From assembly GCF_900129575.1 (NCBI RefSeq), contig NZ_FQWE01000008.1:92868-156867 (forward strand): a DNA stretch of 64,000 bases. Direction: 5' to 3'. Both the position numbers and the translations under genes were made by a program. Below the pieces are notes generated by a model. It had not been told where the DNA came from, did not search any database, and saw only the letters and a program-made list of their open reading frames with translations. The stretch is from Flavobacterium segetis. Lineage in GTDB: Bacteria > Bacteroidota > Bacteroidia > Flavobacteriales > Flavobacteriaceae. Shown piece after piece: positions 18,449 to 27,976 of this stretch (the stretch's first letter is position 1; every line of letters starts with the position of its first letter).

Positions 18449-21400
18449 ATGTTACCACTACAATTAAGTATTACTGGTTTGTATTCCTATCAGAAAAAGC
18501 AATCTATTAATTTTGAAGAATTGACTGACGCTGGTTTATTTGGAATTTTTGGTGCTGTTGGTTCCGGGAAATCTTCCATTCTAGAAGCGATTGGCTTTGT
18601 ATTGTATGGCGAAACAGATCGATTGAATAAAACGGACAAACGGGCTTACAATATGCTCAATCTAAAATCAGATCGTGCCGTTATTGAATTTGAATTTGTG
18701 AATTTTGAAGAACGAAAATTTAAATTCGTAGCCGAATGGAAGCGCAAAAAAAGGTTCGAAGAAACAACATCCATTGAGCGATTCGCCTATGAATGGAAAG
18801 ATGATAAGTGGATTCCGCTTGCGTCTGCTGATGCAACCGTAATAATTGGATTAAGCTATGAAAACTTTAGACGCACCATTATCATTCCGCAAGGAAAGTT
18901 TAGTGAGTTTTTGAGCTTAAAAGGCAAAGAGCGTTCTGATATGATGAAAGAAATTTTTAATCTCCAACGTTTTGATTTGGCTTACAAAGTTGGGAGCGCT
19001 CAAAGTATTACGCGAACCGAACTTGATCAATTAAAAGGGACTTTAACAGGCTTTGAATCAATTTCTGCAGAAACTATTACAGTTTTAGAAAATGAATTTT
19101 CTGCTGCCGAAAGTCAATTAAAAAATGATAAAACGGAGATGCTTTTGGCTGAAACCGAACTTCAAAAACTAAATACACTAAAAACTAACTTCGAAGATTT
19201 AGAGAAAAAGAAAGTCGCACTTTCTGCATTACTATTACACAAGCCTGATCACGATGCTTTTCAAAAAGAAATTGATGTTTTTGAAATGACAGAGCAAAAT
19301 TTCAAAGCTATATTACAAGAACTTTACACAAATACCATTGCTATAGATAAAGCAAAAGCGCAATTACTAAAAGTTGAAAGCGATAAAAATGCTTTAACAC
19401 AAAATAAAAAAAGCAATCAAATTGTGATTGACGAACTACAAACACAGTTTGATCAATTAGAAGTTTCTAAAAATAAAGTACTTGATTTAGAATCAGTTGA
19501 AAAAGTATTAAACTTGCAAATGGATGTCGATAGAATTGAAAAAAAGATTGCAAATGCTACAGTATTTTCATCAGAAAGCGAAAAGAAAGAAAATGAACTT
19601 AAACAAAATTTGATAACGATTCTCTCGGATCTAACTAGTTTGAAATCAAAAAAAATTAACGGAAATATATTGTTGGAAGTGGGTAATTGGTACAATTTGC
19701 AGGAATCAATTCACACACAGCTTGCTACGAAAGTGGAGAGGATTAAAATAATTGAAGAATATCAAGTGCAACAGAAGGCTTCTTTTTTAGAATTGGGTTT
19801 GCCGATTGAAAACTGGAAAAAGCGTATCGCTGATCAAAAAGAAGTGTTGCTAAGTGACAAAAATATAGCTTTGTCTATACAAACTAAATTGTTAGTGTCC
19901 AAAGAATTGGCTCATTTTACTAGTAGTTTGCATGAAGGTGAGAATTGTCCGCTTTGTGGCTCCTTAGAACATCCAAATGTTATGGTGACTGACGATGTTT
20001 CGGAAGAGCTTAAAAATAGTGACGCAAGTATTTTACTTTTGGCCAATAAAGAAAAAGAACTTACACTTGTAGAATCAAAAGCCAATAAAATAGATTTGGC
20101 AATTGCCCATGCAGTCGAACAATTAGGAATTACAATTGCTGAAAAGGTCGCGCTTGAGAGCGAATTAAAGCATCACTTCTCAAATTTTATTTGGAAAAAT
20201 TTTAATGCTGGTGATAAGTCGGCTTTTTTAGATACAAAACAACAGCAGCAAGATCTTGAAAAAAAAATAGCTGAATTAGAGATTAATGAAAATGACATCC
20301 GACTACAGCAACAAAAAATAGTAAATGAATTGAAAATTCTAATGGCAGAAAATTCAGTTTTAGAAAATGAAAAGGCAGCAAAAAAGGCCACGTTAACGAA
20401 TGAACTATCTCGAATAAAAGTGATTAATTTTAGTGATTATGAACAATCGTCCACAGCAAGTATTCGCGATGAAAACAACAAATTATATCAGCAAAACAAC
20501 TACGTTGCCACTGAACACAAAACAAAAACGGAGGCAATAGCTTTACAAAACATAGAATTAGCACGTTTAGAGGTAAGTGTAAATTTAATACAAGAGCAAA
20601 TTACTTCTTATCAATCGGCTGTTCAGCGACTTCAGAAAACAATAGATAATTTATTGCAAACACATCAGTTTGCTTCAATTGAAATCGTTAATAGTATTCT
20701 TTCCAAAAATTGGGATTTAGTATTCGAAAAAAACAAAACGAGACAATTTGTAATTGATTTGAAAGTAGCCGAAAACGCTTTTGCGCAAGCGGAAGAATTA
20801 GTTGCAAACCAACTTTTCACAAATAGGGATTTCGATGAATTTACTAATACGGTAGCTATAAAAAAAGAAAAATTTGAAGTGCAGCTATCGCATTTTTCTA
20901 AAGTGCAAGATAATTTAAAACGTACAATAGCCGCTTTTGCTGAAAAAGCTGAATTGCTGCAAAAGTTTGAAGTGCTAAACAATCGATTTGTTAACTTAGG
21001 TGTTCTGGCCAACATGTTTAATGCGAGCGGTTTTGTTAACTACGTTTCTAGTATTTACTTGCAAAATTTAGCGGATGTTGCTAACGTCCGTTTTCACCGA
21101 ATGACAAAAAATCAACTGAGCCTCGCCATAAATAGTTCTAATGAATTTGAGGTGATTGATTACCTCAATAATGGAGCGCAACGTAGCGTTAAAACACTTT
21201 CGGGTGGTCAAGGATTTCAGGCTTCGTTGTGTTTAGCACTGGCATTAGCGGAAAGCGTACAATCTTTAAATAAAAATGATAAAAATTTCTTTTTTATCGA
21301 TGAAGGTTTTGGAACCCAGGATGCTGAAAGTATTTCAATTGTTTTTGAAACACTTCAATCCTTGCGAAAAGAAAATAGGATTGTAGGCATTATTTCGCAT

Positions 21401-21490
21401 GTGGCTGAATTGCAAGAACGTATTCCAAGATCAATTAGTGTTACAAAAAATGATGAAAGAGGTAGTTTTATAAGTGAAAATTGGAATTAA
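18449..21490 (+). CDS. sbcC: SbcC, Rad50-type SMC ATPase of the SbcCD nuclease
   Basis: 1013 residues. Walker A GAVGSGKSSILEAI lies near residue 36; two long heptad-rich coiled-coil arms flank the zinc hook ENCPLCGSLEHP (CxxC near 500-503). At the C terminus are the ABC signature LSGGQGFQASL and Walker B FFFIDEGFGTQD. This is the complete Rad50 layout: ATP-driven opening and closing of the arms gates SbcD nuclease activity on DNA ends. It is co-transcribed with sbcD; no frame damage is seen. Confidence 0.97.
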   Translation: MLPLQLSITGLYSYQKKQSINFEELTDAGLFGIFGAVGSGKSSILEAIGFVLYGETDRLNKTDKRAYNMLNLKSDRAVIEFEFVNFEERKFKFVAEWKRKKRFEETTSIERFAYEWKDDKWIPLASADATVIIGLSYENFRRTIIIPQGKFSEFLSLKGKERSDMMKEIFNLQRFDLAYKVGSAQSITRTELDQLKGTLTGFESISAETITVLENEFSAAESQLKNDKTEMLLAETELQKLNTLKTNFEDLEKKKVALSALLLHKPDHDAFQKEIDVFEMTEQNFKAILQELYTNTIAIDKAKAQLLKVESDKNALTQNKKSNQIVIDELQTQFDQLEVSKNKVLDLESVEKVLNLQMDVDRIEKKIANATVFSSESEKKENELKQNLITILSDLTSLKSKKINGNILLEVGNWYNLQESIHTQLATKVERIKIIEEYQVQQKASFLELGLPIENWKKRIADQKEVLLSDKNIALSIQTKLLVSKELAHFTSSLHEGENCPLCGSLEHPNVMVTDDVSEELKNSDASILLLANKEKELTLVESKANKIDLAIAHAVEQLGITIAEKVALESELKHHFSNFIWKNFNAGDKSAFLDTKQQQQDLEKKIAELEINENDIRLQQQKIVNELKILMAENSVLENEKAAKKATLTNELSRIKVINFSDYEQSSTASIRDENNKLYQQNNYVATEHKTKTEAIALQNIELARLEVSVNLIQEQITSYQSAVQRLQKTIDNLLQTHQFASIEIVNSILSKNWDLVFEKNKTRQFVIDLKVAENAFAQAEELVANQLFTNRDFDEFTNTVAIKKEKFEVQLSHFSKVQDNLKRTIAAFAEKAELLQKFEVLNNRFVNLGVLANMFNASGFVNYVSSIYLQNLADVANVRFHRMTKNQLSLAINSSNEFEVIDYLNNGAQRSVKTLSGGQGFQASLCLALALAESVQSLNKNDKNFFFIDEGFGTQDAESISIVFETLQSLRKENRIVGIISHVAELQERIPRSISVTKNDERGSFISENWN

Positions 21491-21709
21491 ATGTAAAAAA
21501 TTTAGGAGTTATAAAAGGCTTTAACTGCAACTATGATTTTGAATTTTATTAAGTATCTTTTGCCTGAAACATTGTAAACTGTGAATTATATAAGCAACAA
21601 CTTTAATAGTGTAACGTGTAGATTTCTATTTAGAGCAATCTTTGTATGACAAGTATCAGTAGAAACTTAGTAGTTAATAGCTAATAAGAAAAAACAGTAC
21701 AAGCGATTT

Positions 21710-21742
21710 AAGGCGTATCATTTAATGGCTACGCCTTTTTTT
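21710..21742 (+). terminator. Intrinsic terminator between sbcC and the GH130 gene
   Basis: Stem AAGGCGTA / TACGCCTT (21710-21717, 21730-21737) with a run of seven T. It lies 220 bases after the sbcC stop and only 20 bases before the GH130 start, so it may also act as an attenuator-like leader for that gene. Confidence 0.7.
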
Positions 21743-21764
21743 AATTATAAAATTTAGAAACAGC

Positions 21765-22793
21765 ATGTTGAATATAAAAAAAGAAGGGATTTTGCTGAGT
21801 AAAACGGAGCTTTCATTTGAAAATGAAAGTGTATTAAATCCTGCCATCATGCAAGAGGGTGGAACTGTTCATCTTTTTTATAGAGCTGTTCGCGTGGGAA
21901 ATTATTCAACTATTGGATATTGTAAATTAGATGGGCCTTTAAAAGTTGTGCAGCGAAACAATACTCCTATATTAATTCCTTGTTCTGAAGATGCCTCAAA
22001 TGGGATTGAAGATCCTAGGATTGTAAAAATTGATGACATTTATTATATCACTTATACTTCTTTTAATGGGATAAATGCACTAGGAACTTTAGTTACTTCT
22101 ACTGATTTAATCCATTTTAAAAATCACGGAATAATTGTTCCACAGATTACTTATGATGAATTTAAACGTTTAGCAGAATGTACTAATTTAGTTAATCTAA
22201 AATATTTTAGGCATGTGCGCCATTTTAAAAGAGATAAAAAAGTTTTTATTTGGGATAAAGATGTAATTTTCTTTCCAAGAAGAATCGGTGGGAAATTAGC
22301 TTTTTTACATCGCATTCGTCCAGGAATCCAACTTGTTTTAATCGAGAATTTGCAAGATTTAACAACAGAATTCTGGAATAATTATTTTTTAAATTTTAAC
22401 GAGCACATTATTTTAGATCCTATTGAATCAATTCATGAATCAAGTTTTATAGGTGGTGGTTGTCCTCCAATAGAAACTGAAAAAGGGTGGTTGCTAATCT
22501 ATCACGGAGTGTATGACACTTCAGAAGGTTATATATATTCGGCTGCTGCTGCGTTACTTGATCTTGAAAATCCAACAAAAGTAATTGCTAGATTACCATA
22601 TCCACTAATTTCTCCGGAACTAGAGTATGAGAAAAATGGCATTGTAGATAATGTAATATTTCCCACAGGTACGGCCTTATTTGACGATGAACTTTATATT
22701 TATTACGGCGCTGCTGATAAATGCATCGCTTGTGCGTCAGTTAGTTTAAGCAGTTTGTTAGAGGAACTCAGTTTACACTTAGTTAAAAATTAA
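21765..22793 (+). CDS. Glycoside hydrolase family 130 (mannoside phosphorylase / mannosidase type)
   Basis: 342 residues, a five-bladed beta-propeller by pattern. Recognisable GH130 features are NPAIMQEGGTVHLFYRA near the N terminus, the catalytic Asp in NGIEDPRIV (near residue 76), KDVIFFPR, GGCPPIE followed by GWLLIYHG, and the C-terminal IYYGAADKCIACA. GH130 enzymes phosphorolyse or hydrolyse beta-mannosides (beta-1,4-mannosyl-GlcNAc, beta-1,2-mannosides). The lack of a signal peptide argues for a cytoplasmic enzyme, more in line with a phosphorylase. No mannan-utilisation genes lie next to it, so the substrate remains open. Confidence 0.88.
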   Translation: MLNIKKEGILLSKTELSFENESVLNPAIMQEGGTVHLFYRAVRVGNYSTIGYCKLDGPLKVVQRNNTPILIPCSEDASNGIEDPRIVKIDDIYYITYTSFNGINALGTLVTSTDLIHFKNHGIIVPQITYDEFKRLAECTNLVNLKYFRHVRHFKRDKKVFIWDKDVIFFPRRIGGKLAFLHRIRPGIQLVLIENLQDLTTEFWNNYFLNFNEHIILDPIESIHESSFIGGGCPPIETEKGWLLIYHGVYDTSEGYIYSAAAALLDLENPTKVIARLPYPLISPELEYEKNGIVDNVIFPTGTALFDDELYIYYGAADKCIACASVSLSSLLEELSLHLVKN

Positions 22794-22839
22794 AACTAAG
22801 TACTTAAAAAGCAGCTCAAAATGCATTAAAATATAATTT

Positions 22840-23301
22840 TTAGTCTGTCGTCAAAAAGTCATCATCGTTTTCTGGTTGATAATTTTCTTCATGCATTTCA
22901 TTATATACAGAATTGATACTCTTTTGGTCGAAGAAATTAATATTTATGGAGTTCGGACTTGACCCTTCATTTAAAATAATTTCACTTTTTAACGGATTCT
23001 CCTTTAAAAAATCATCGTCATTACCATTAATATTCTTTTTGGTCTCTTCATCGCTTTCATCACTAAGCTCCTCTGATTTTGGATCGTCTGATGATTTTGT
23101 ATTTTCTACTTCTGGAATAGCGAATAATTCATCACCGCCATTTTCAGAAAAATTTTCAATTGCTTCCTTTTTAATTTTATTGTTTATTCCAACACCTAGT
23201 TTAGCAAATAAATACTTGGTGGAAAATCTGCGAGAATTTTTGTAAGTACGCTAGAACCAGCTATTAATTATACACGCTGGTGGCAGCCGAAGTTCCTTCA
23301 T
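22840..23301 (-). pseudogene. Acidic C-terminal ORF interrupted by an in-frame TAG; unrecognised protein
   Basis: On the minus strand an ATG (23301-23299), two bases after the aldehyde dehydrogenase stop, opens a frame that meets TAG after 16 codons (23253-23251). The same frame is then open for 136 codons to a TAA at 22842-22840. The long part has protein character: a basic start (KNSRRFSTKYLFAK) followed by a very acidic tail rich in Glu, Asp and Ser, with two similar DDDFL motifs, the second near the C terminus. It has no ATG of its own before the tail. It is therefore either a 5'-truncated relic or a gene with a nonsense mutation. I do not recognise the family. Confidence 0.5.
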
Positions 23302-23303
23302 AT

Positions 23304-24680
23304 TTAGACTATTCTTTTAATTAATTTGAAATATTTAAATGGTGCATACTTAAAAGGTAAATCAATCCAAGTGGGTGTGGTCACAATTGCTCTTCTATTG
23401 CTAAAAGCTAAAAAACTTTCTCGTCCGTGGTATTTTCCCAGTCCGCTGTTCCCAACTCCACCAAAAGGTAAATTGTGGTTAGTGATGTGCATCAGGGTAT
23501 CGTTAATACAGGCTCCACCAGAAGTTGTTTTCGCCAAAACCTCTTTTGCATTTCTGTTTTTACCAAAATAGTAGAAGGCTAAAGGCTTTTCATTTTTACT
23601 TATATATTGGATAGGTTCATCGATATGCTCGAAAGTCATTACAGGTAAAATAGGTCCAAATATTTCTTCTTGCATAATCAAAAAATCAGGATTTACATCA
23701 TCAATAATTGTAGGTGCTATAAATCTTTCCTTTTCGTCAATTTCTCCACCAGAATGAATTTTTCCTCGGTTCATCAACTTTTCTAACCTGTCAATTGCTC
23801 GTTGATTTACGATACGTGGATAGAATCGGCTTTCTTTAATATCATTTCCATACATTTCTTTAATATTCTTGGCAATTTTATCCAATAATGCATCTTTGAT
23901 AGAATGATGTGCAAAAAGGTAATCAGGTGCAATACAGGTTTGACCTGCATTTATTATTTTGCCCCAAGCAATACGTTTTGCTGCAACATCAATGTTTGCA
24001 TCTGCATCAACAATACAGGGGCTTTTTCCACCTAATTCCAATACGACTGGTGTTAAGTGTTCTGCTGCTGCTTTCATTACGACTTTCCCGACTTTTGAAC
24101 TACCCGTAAAGAAAATAATATCAAAGCGTTCATTAAATAGAATGCTATTGGTTTCTCTACCGCCTTGAACTACTGCAATATAATTAGACTCAAAAGTTTC
24201 TTCAATCATTTCCTGCATTGCTATAGCAGTTTTCGGTACATCAGGTGATGGTTTTAGAATAGTACAACCACCAGCTGAAATAGAACCAACCAGGGAATTT
24301 ATTAACAACTGAAAAGGATAATTCCATGGCGCTACAATAAGGCACAATCCAAGAGGTTCATAAATTACTTTACTTGTGGACGGCCATAAATGTAATGGTG
24401 TTGAAACTCTTTTAGGTTTTGCCCACCTCTTTAAATGTTTAATATGATTATCAATTTCCCCCGTGACAATACTGATTTCGGTTAAGTAAGATTCTTCAGG
24501 CGATTTATGCAAATCTTCCCATAAAGCACCTTCAAGTTTCTTCTGATTCTTTCGAATGGCTTTTTTTAGTTTTCGAAGTTGCTCTAATCTAAAATCAATA
24601 TCCTTTGTCTTGTTGGTTGAAAAAAAATCCCTTTGACTTTCAATATGCTGAACGATAGTATCTCTTGATGTTTCTTCCAT
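23304..24680 (-). CDS. Aldehyde dehydrogenase, class 3 type (fatty or aromatic aldehydes)
   Basis: 458 residues from the ATG at 24680 (MEETSRD); a longer open frame upstream overlaps the previous gene and is unlikely. Catalytic elements: LELGGKSP (general base Glu), GQTCIAPDY (nucleophile Cys), the NAD-binding FFTGSSKVGK and PWNYPFQL. Length and the hydrophobic/basic C terminus (KLIKRIV) resemble the short class 3/YwdH-type ALDHs that act on medium- and long-chain aldehydes and may attach to membranes. It sits 23 bases after an SDR gene on the same strand, so the pair may oxidise an alcohol or ketone and then an aldehyde (inference). Confidence 0.92.
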   Translation of the reverse strand: MEETSRDTIVQHIESQRDFFSTNKTKDIDFRLEQLRKLKKAIRKNQKKLEGALWEDLHKSPEESYLTEISIVTGEIDNHIKHLKRWAKPKRVSTPLHLWPSTSKVIYEPLGLCLIVAPWNYPFQLLINSLVGSISAGGCTILKPSPDVPKTAIAMQEMIEETFESNYIAVVQGGRETNSILFNERFDIIFFTGSSKVGKVVMKAAAEHLTPVVLELGGKSPCIVDADANIDVAAKRIAWGKIINAGQTCIAPDYLFAHHSIKDALLDKIAKNIKEMYGNDIKESRFYPRIVNQRAIDRLEKLMNRGKIHSGGEIDEKERFIAPTIIDDVNPDFLIMQEEIFGPILPVMTFEHIDEPIQYISKNEKPLAFYYFGKNRNAKEVLAKTTSGGACINDTLMHITNHNLPFGGVGNSGLGKYHGRESFLAFSNRRAIVTTPTWIDLPFKYAPFKYFKLIKRIV

Positions 24681-24703
24681 TGTTGTACATTTTTTTAATG
24701 TTA

Positions 24704-25510
24704 CTATTTTTTGCGACCTGTGAAATGCTCCATTGTTTTGTAAATTCCGAGAACCTCTCCTGCGAACCAATCAAAAACATTAATAGACATTACAGCTTGA
24801 CCAAAACGTGTAACTCTATAAATATAACCAGGAATACTAATCATTTTTTTATTTTTTTCAATCGCTTTAATAATGGTTAATGCTGCTACTTCAGGCTCCA
24901 AAATTGGGATTTTAGATTTTACACCATCAAACATTCCTGTATTGATATAGTAGGGCATTATTGTAGTAACATTCACTTTTTTATCCATTTGCTTCATCTC
25001 CAAACGTAAACTATCAGACCAGCCGATGAGTGACCATTTGCTTGCTGCGTAAACAGACATTTTAGGATTTGAAACTATTCCACCAGATGAAGCAATATTG
25101 CAAATATTTCCTGAATTTTGATCCAACATATCATCAAGAAAAGCCTTCGTTATAAACATGGGTGCATTTGCATTAATGTCCATTGTCTTCGAAATATCGG
25201 ATAAGGAGTGCTCGTTGAAATATTTACCCACAATTATTCCTGCGTTATTGATCACTACATCAACTACACCAATTTCTTGCTTTACTTTTTTGGCAGTTTC
25301 TTGTATTTGTTCAACCTTAGAGATATCTACATTGTAGCCATAAACTTTTCCTTTGTCAGAGAATTGCAATAGGGTCTCATCAATACTTTCTTGATTAATA
25401 TCCCAAATGATAACTTTGGCTTTTCGTTCTAATAGTAAACGAACCATTATTCTGCCAATTCCGGATGCTCCTCCGGTAATTAAAACTATTTTGTTTTCTA
25501 AATTTCTCAT
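24704..25510 (-). CDS. Short-chain dehydrogenase/reductase (SDR) with hydrophobic C terminus
   Basis: 268 residues. The nucleotide-binding motif ITGGASGIG (11-19), NNAG (near 90), the active-site Ser (NIASSGG near 137) and YAASK (near 154) define a classical SDR. The acidic residue WDINQ after beta-2 suggests NAD rather than NADP, as in many membrane-associated retinol/steroid-dehydrogenase-like members. The gene precedes the aldehyde dehydrogenase and follows a Crp-type regulator with an 84-base gap. The substrate is not known. Confidence 0.9.
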   Translation of the reverse strand: MRNLENKIVLITGGASGIGRIMVRLLLERKAKVIIWDINQESIDETLLQFSDKGKVYGYNVDISKVEQIQETAKKVKQEIGVVDVVINNAGIIVGKYFNEHSLSDISKTMDINANAPMFITKAFLDDMLDQNSGNICNIASSGGIVSNPKMSVYAASKWSLIGWSDSLRLEMKQMDKKVNVTTIMPYYINTGMFDGVKSKIPILEPEVAALTIIKAIEKNKKMISIPGYIYRVTRFGQAVMSINVFDWFAGEVLGIYKTMEHFTGRKK

Positions 25511-25594
25511 CTCTACATAATTTGGTTATTATAAAGACAAAGTTAAAGGGCTAATCTTCCAATGACGATAACATTTGTTATCAGTTTTATTTTA

Positions 25595-26173
25595 CTATTG
25601 AGAATTTTTTAATCTGCTGAGATGCACAGAACTAATATTAAGATAAGATGCAATGTAGTGCTGGGGAATCCGTTGTAGAATATTCGGAAACTTTCTAATG
25701 AGATTGTTATACCTCACAATTGGACTTTGGGTGTAAATAGCTTGAATATTATCATTGAAAATAAAGAAATACTCTTCGGCAAGTAACCTGCCAAGTTTCT
25801 CTCCGTTCGCAAGAATTTTATAACCATCGTGCAGCATTTCAAACGACATTAAAACAATAGTTGTATCTTCCAATGCTTGAATGGAATAGTTAGAAGGGAT
25901 TTTCTTTAAAAAACTTTCATAATCGGCCGAAAAAGTATTTTCAAATGAAAAATGAAATGTCTTCTCTTCTCCATTGTTATCCACAAAAAAAACCCTTAAC
26001 AATCCATCTACCACAAAAAAAACATCGCGGCAAATATCCCCTTGGCTAAGGATTATTTCCTTTTTCATGATTTCTTTTACCTGAAATTTAGAAGAATAGG
26101 ACATCCATTCTTCGTTACTAATTTCAATATAATGTGAAATTACTTTCTTTATTTTTTCAAGTTCATTATACAT
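25595..26173 (-). CDS. Crp/Fnr family regulator with cyclic-nucleotide-binding-like domain
   Basis: 192 residues. Residues ~25-115 form a cNMP-binding-like beta roll (ILSQGDICRDVFFVVDGLLRVFF). A short helix-turn-helix lies at the very C terminus (HYIASYLNISSVHLSRLKNSQ region), shorter than in true Crp but usual for this Bacteroidetes subgroup. Such proteins generally respond to an unknown small molecule. Being immediately upstream of the SDR-ALDH pair, it may control them. The start ATG at 26173 gives the usual MYNELEK-type opening. Confidence 0.88.
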   Translation of the reverse strand: MYNELEKIKKVISHYIEISNEEWMSYSSKFQVKEIMKKEIILSQGDICRDVFFVVDGLLRVFFVDNNGEEKTFHFSFENTFSADYESFLKKIPSNYSIQALEDTTIVLMSFEMLHDGYKILANGEKLGRLLAEEYFFIFNDNIQAIYTQSPIVRYNNLIRKFPNILQRIPQHYIASYLNISSVHLSRLKNSQ

Positions 26174-26294
26174 TTTTAAAATTTATGAGGTTCTCTTCTT
26201 TTTATAGCTACCAAGGGTTGGGTATTTGAAAAGTTGCGATTTAAAATGCCCAAAATTTCGGTTAATAACTGAACTTAAAAGATAACTAAAATCT

Positions 26295-27074
26295 TTAATT
26301 TAGCATTGAACCCTTTATTTTATGTACCGTGTTAGTTGTAGTTTTTTTCTGCGCAACGATTGAATATACCATTGGAATTTTATTATCTAAATGTTTAATT
26401 CTAAATTTTTTAGGTTCAAATTCAAGCATATTACGGAAAACATTGAACGGCGAATAATCGTATTCTTGAAAATCATTAATGTTCATTGAACTGGCGAGCA
26501 AACTTCCAATAACTTCACTCAAACTATGATTCCAAGTTACATAAGACTGTGAAATTTCGGCATCTTTATCTGAGTAAGTTCCGTTTTCTGTTTCAACTAT
26601 TGGTGCTACGTTTAAATAATTGTAACCAATTTTTTCGAAATTATCATCGAACATCCAAACTACAGGATGGAACTCTACAAATATGAATTTTCCATTTTTT
26701 TTTAAGAATTTCGAAATTAATTTTCCCCATTTGTCTAAATCAGGCAACCACGTTATAGTTCCATAACTCGTGAATACAATGTCGAATTGTTTGTCAAGAT
26801 GATTTTCCAATTCATACAAATCACAACATATAAATTGCGTGTTTGCATTTGTTTCTCTGGCAATTTTTACTGCACTTTCGATTGCTTTGTCTGACAAATC
26901 AACTCCCGTAACTTCCGCTCCAAGTCGGCTTAAAGAAATGGTATCTTGTCCGAAATGACATTGCAAATGTAGAACGGTTTCTCCTTTTATATCTCCAAGT
27001 AATTCTAATTCGATTGGGTTTAATGAAGTTTCTCCTTTTAAAAAATCTTGAAGATTATAAAATTCCGAAGTCAA
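26295..27074 (-). CDS. Class I SAM-dependent methyltransferase (start codon doubtful)
   Basis: 259 residues from a TTG at 27074. The SAM-binding motif I region reads LHLQCHFGQDTISLSRLGAEV, followed by GVDLSDKAI and a motif III-like FVEFHPVVW. The frame stays open upstream to 27113, adding INKHSWNNRTDTHL; related proteins as I remember them begin with a very similar M-x-KHSWNxRTDxH stretch. At the expected start the codon is ATT, directly after a TAA. The native ATG may therefore have been lost, or ATT/TTG may be used. The methyl acceptor is unknown. It stands alone at the start of the decaying accessory region. Confidence 0.75.
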   Translation of the reverse strand: MTSEFYNLQDFLKGETSLNPIELELLGDIKGETVLHLQCHFGQDTISLSRLGAEVTGVDLSDKAIESAVKIARETNANTQFICCDLYELENHLDKQFDIVFTSYGTITWLPDLDKWGKLISKFLKKNGKFIFVEFHPVVWMFDDNFEKIGYNYLNVAPIVETENGTYSDKDAEISQSYVTWNHSLSEVIGSLLASSMNINDFQEYDYSPFNVFRNMLEFEPKKFRIKHLDNKIPMVYSIVAQKKTTTNTVHKIKGSMLN

Positions 27075-27184
27075 ATGAGTATCAGTTCTATTATTCCATG
27101 AGTGTTTGTTAATTTAGATATAATTTTGTTCTGGATTCATATTTCTATTTATTCTAAAGATTTCAGTCGGTTCTGGAAATTACA

Positions 27185-27315
27185 TACAACGTTTGGTGTA
27201 AGAATAGTTGCGTGGGTTAAACACCTAAAATAACAAAAATTGACCGAACCTGTGAAAATTCTGCAGGAATTTTCAAGTAGGCGAGAACTAGAAATTATTT
27301 TTACACAATGTTATA
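27185..27315. repeat. attC-like imperfect inverted-repeat element
   Basis: The outer arms TACAACGTTTGGTGTAA (27185-27201) and TTACACAATGTTATA (27301-27315) pair with one mismatch block and two unpaired bases. This is the R''/L'' and L'/R' layout of integron attC sites, including AAC/GTT at the core. Inside, GAAAATTC (27254-27261) and GAATTTTC (27267-27274) form a perfect 8-base hairpin. It lies between two unrelated small genes on the same strand. No integrase is present in the window, so cassette origin is an inference. Confidence 0.45.
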
Positions 27316-27322
27316 AACCGTT

Positions 27323-27811
27323 TTATTTCACGTAATCTTTGTTTTCAATATCTAATGAATTCAGTTTTATTTTAAGCACCCAAAAAGATTCCTTACTATA
27401 TTCTATGTCAATAATATCTCCAATCTTAATTTTGTCAAAAACACTTTGTTTTACTTGATAATGTTTTATATCATTATTTCCCTCAAATTCTAATTCATAA
27501 TAATTCGTTGCTTCTCTACCTCTTGTCTTAATATTTTTATTTAAGACTATTACTTTTGTAACAATTTTAATTCTGTTGTTTAAATCTTTCCTCGAATTGT
27601 TTCCAAATATCATATCAAAGACGGTATAACCAGTTATAGCAAAGAAAAAATATGCAATAATCTTTAGAAATATTGGAGTCGAAGATTCCATAAAGTAAAT
27701 AATAACGCCAAGAATAATAAAGGCAATAAAAAAAGCTATATTGGATTGATTTCTTTTGGACTTAATTTTATTAATGTCATCTTCTGTACAATTTAATTCA
27801 AATTTCTCCAT
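27323..27811 (-). CDS. Small membrane protein of unknown function, two transmembrane segments
   Basis: 162 residues. Two hydrophobic helices (about 28-43 and 48-68) are followed by a soluble domain of about 85 residues containing YYELEFEGNNDIKHYQV and GDIIDIEYSKESFWVLKI. The latter looks like a small beta-barrel such as those in DUF3592-type membrane proteins, although I cannot confirm a family. It has no partner genes and lies just beyond the attC-like element, as expected of a single-gene cassette. Confidence 0.7.
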   Translation of the reverse strand: MEKFELNCTEDDINKIKSKRNQSNIAFFIAFIILGVIIYFMESSTPIFLKIIAYFFFAITGYTVFDMIFGNNSRKDLNNRIKIVTKVIVLNKNIKTRGREATNYYELEFEGNNDIKHYQVKQSVFDKIKIGDIIDIEYSKESFWVLKIKLNSLDIENKDYVK

Positions 27812-27976
27812 TTAATTTATAGTCGATTTCTTTCAGGAAAGTTCAGATTTTTTAATGGTTTACAACGTCAGTCTGTGATAAAACTTGCGTTATGCTCTTT
27901 CAAAAATAGTCGATTTATTTTATTTAAAGCAAGAAAAGTTATATATTTAATAATAAAACATATCATAGGAATACCG

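Noticed and set aside
22913..23245. Plus-strand ORF of about 110 codons with many serines
   Set aside because: It is the antisense of the acidic minus-strand frame (Glu/Asp codons read as Phe/Ser) and has no domain signal.
23215..23270. A CheB-methylesterase-like phrase (AGSSVLTKILADFPPSIYL) in a shifted minus-strand frame
   Set aside because: Too short, bounded by stops on both sides, and the following sequence does not continue a CheB fold.
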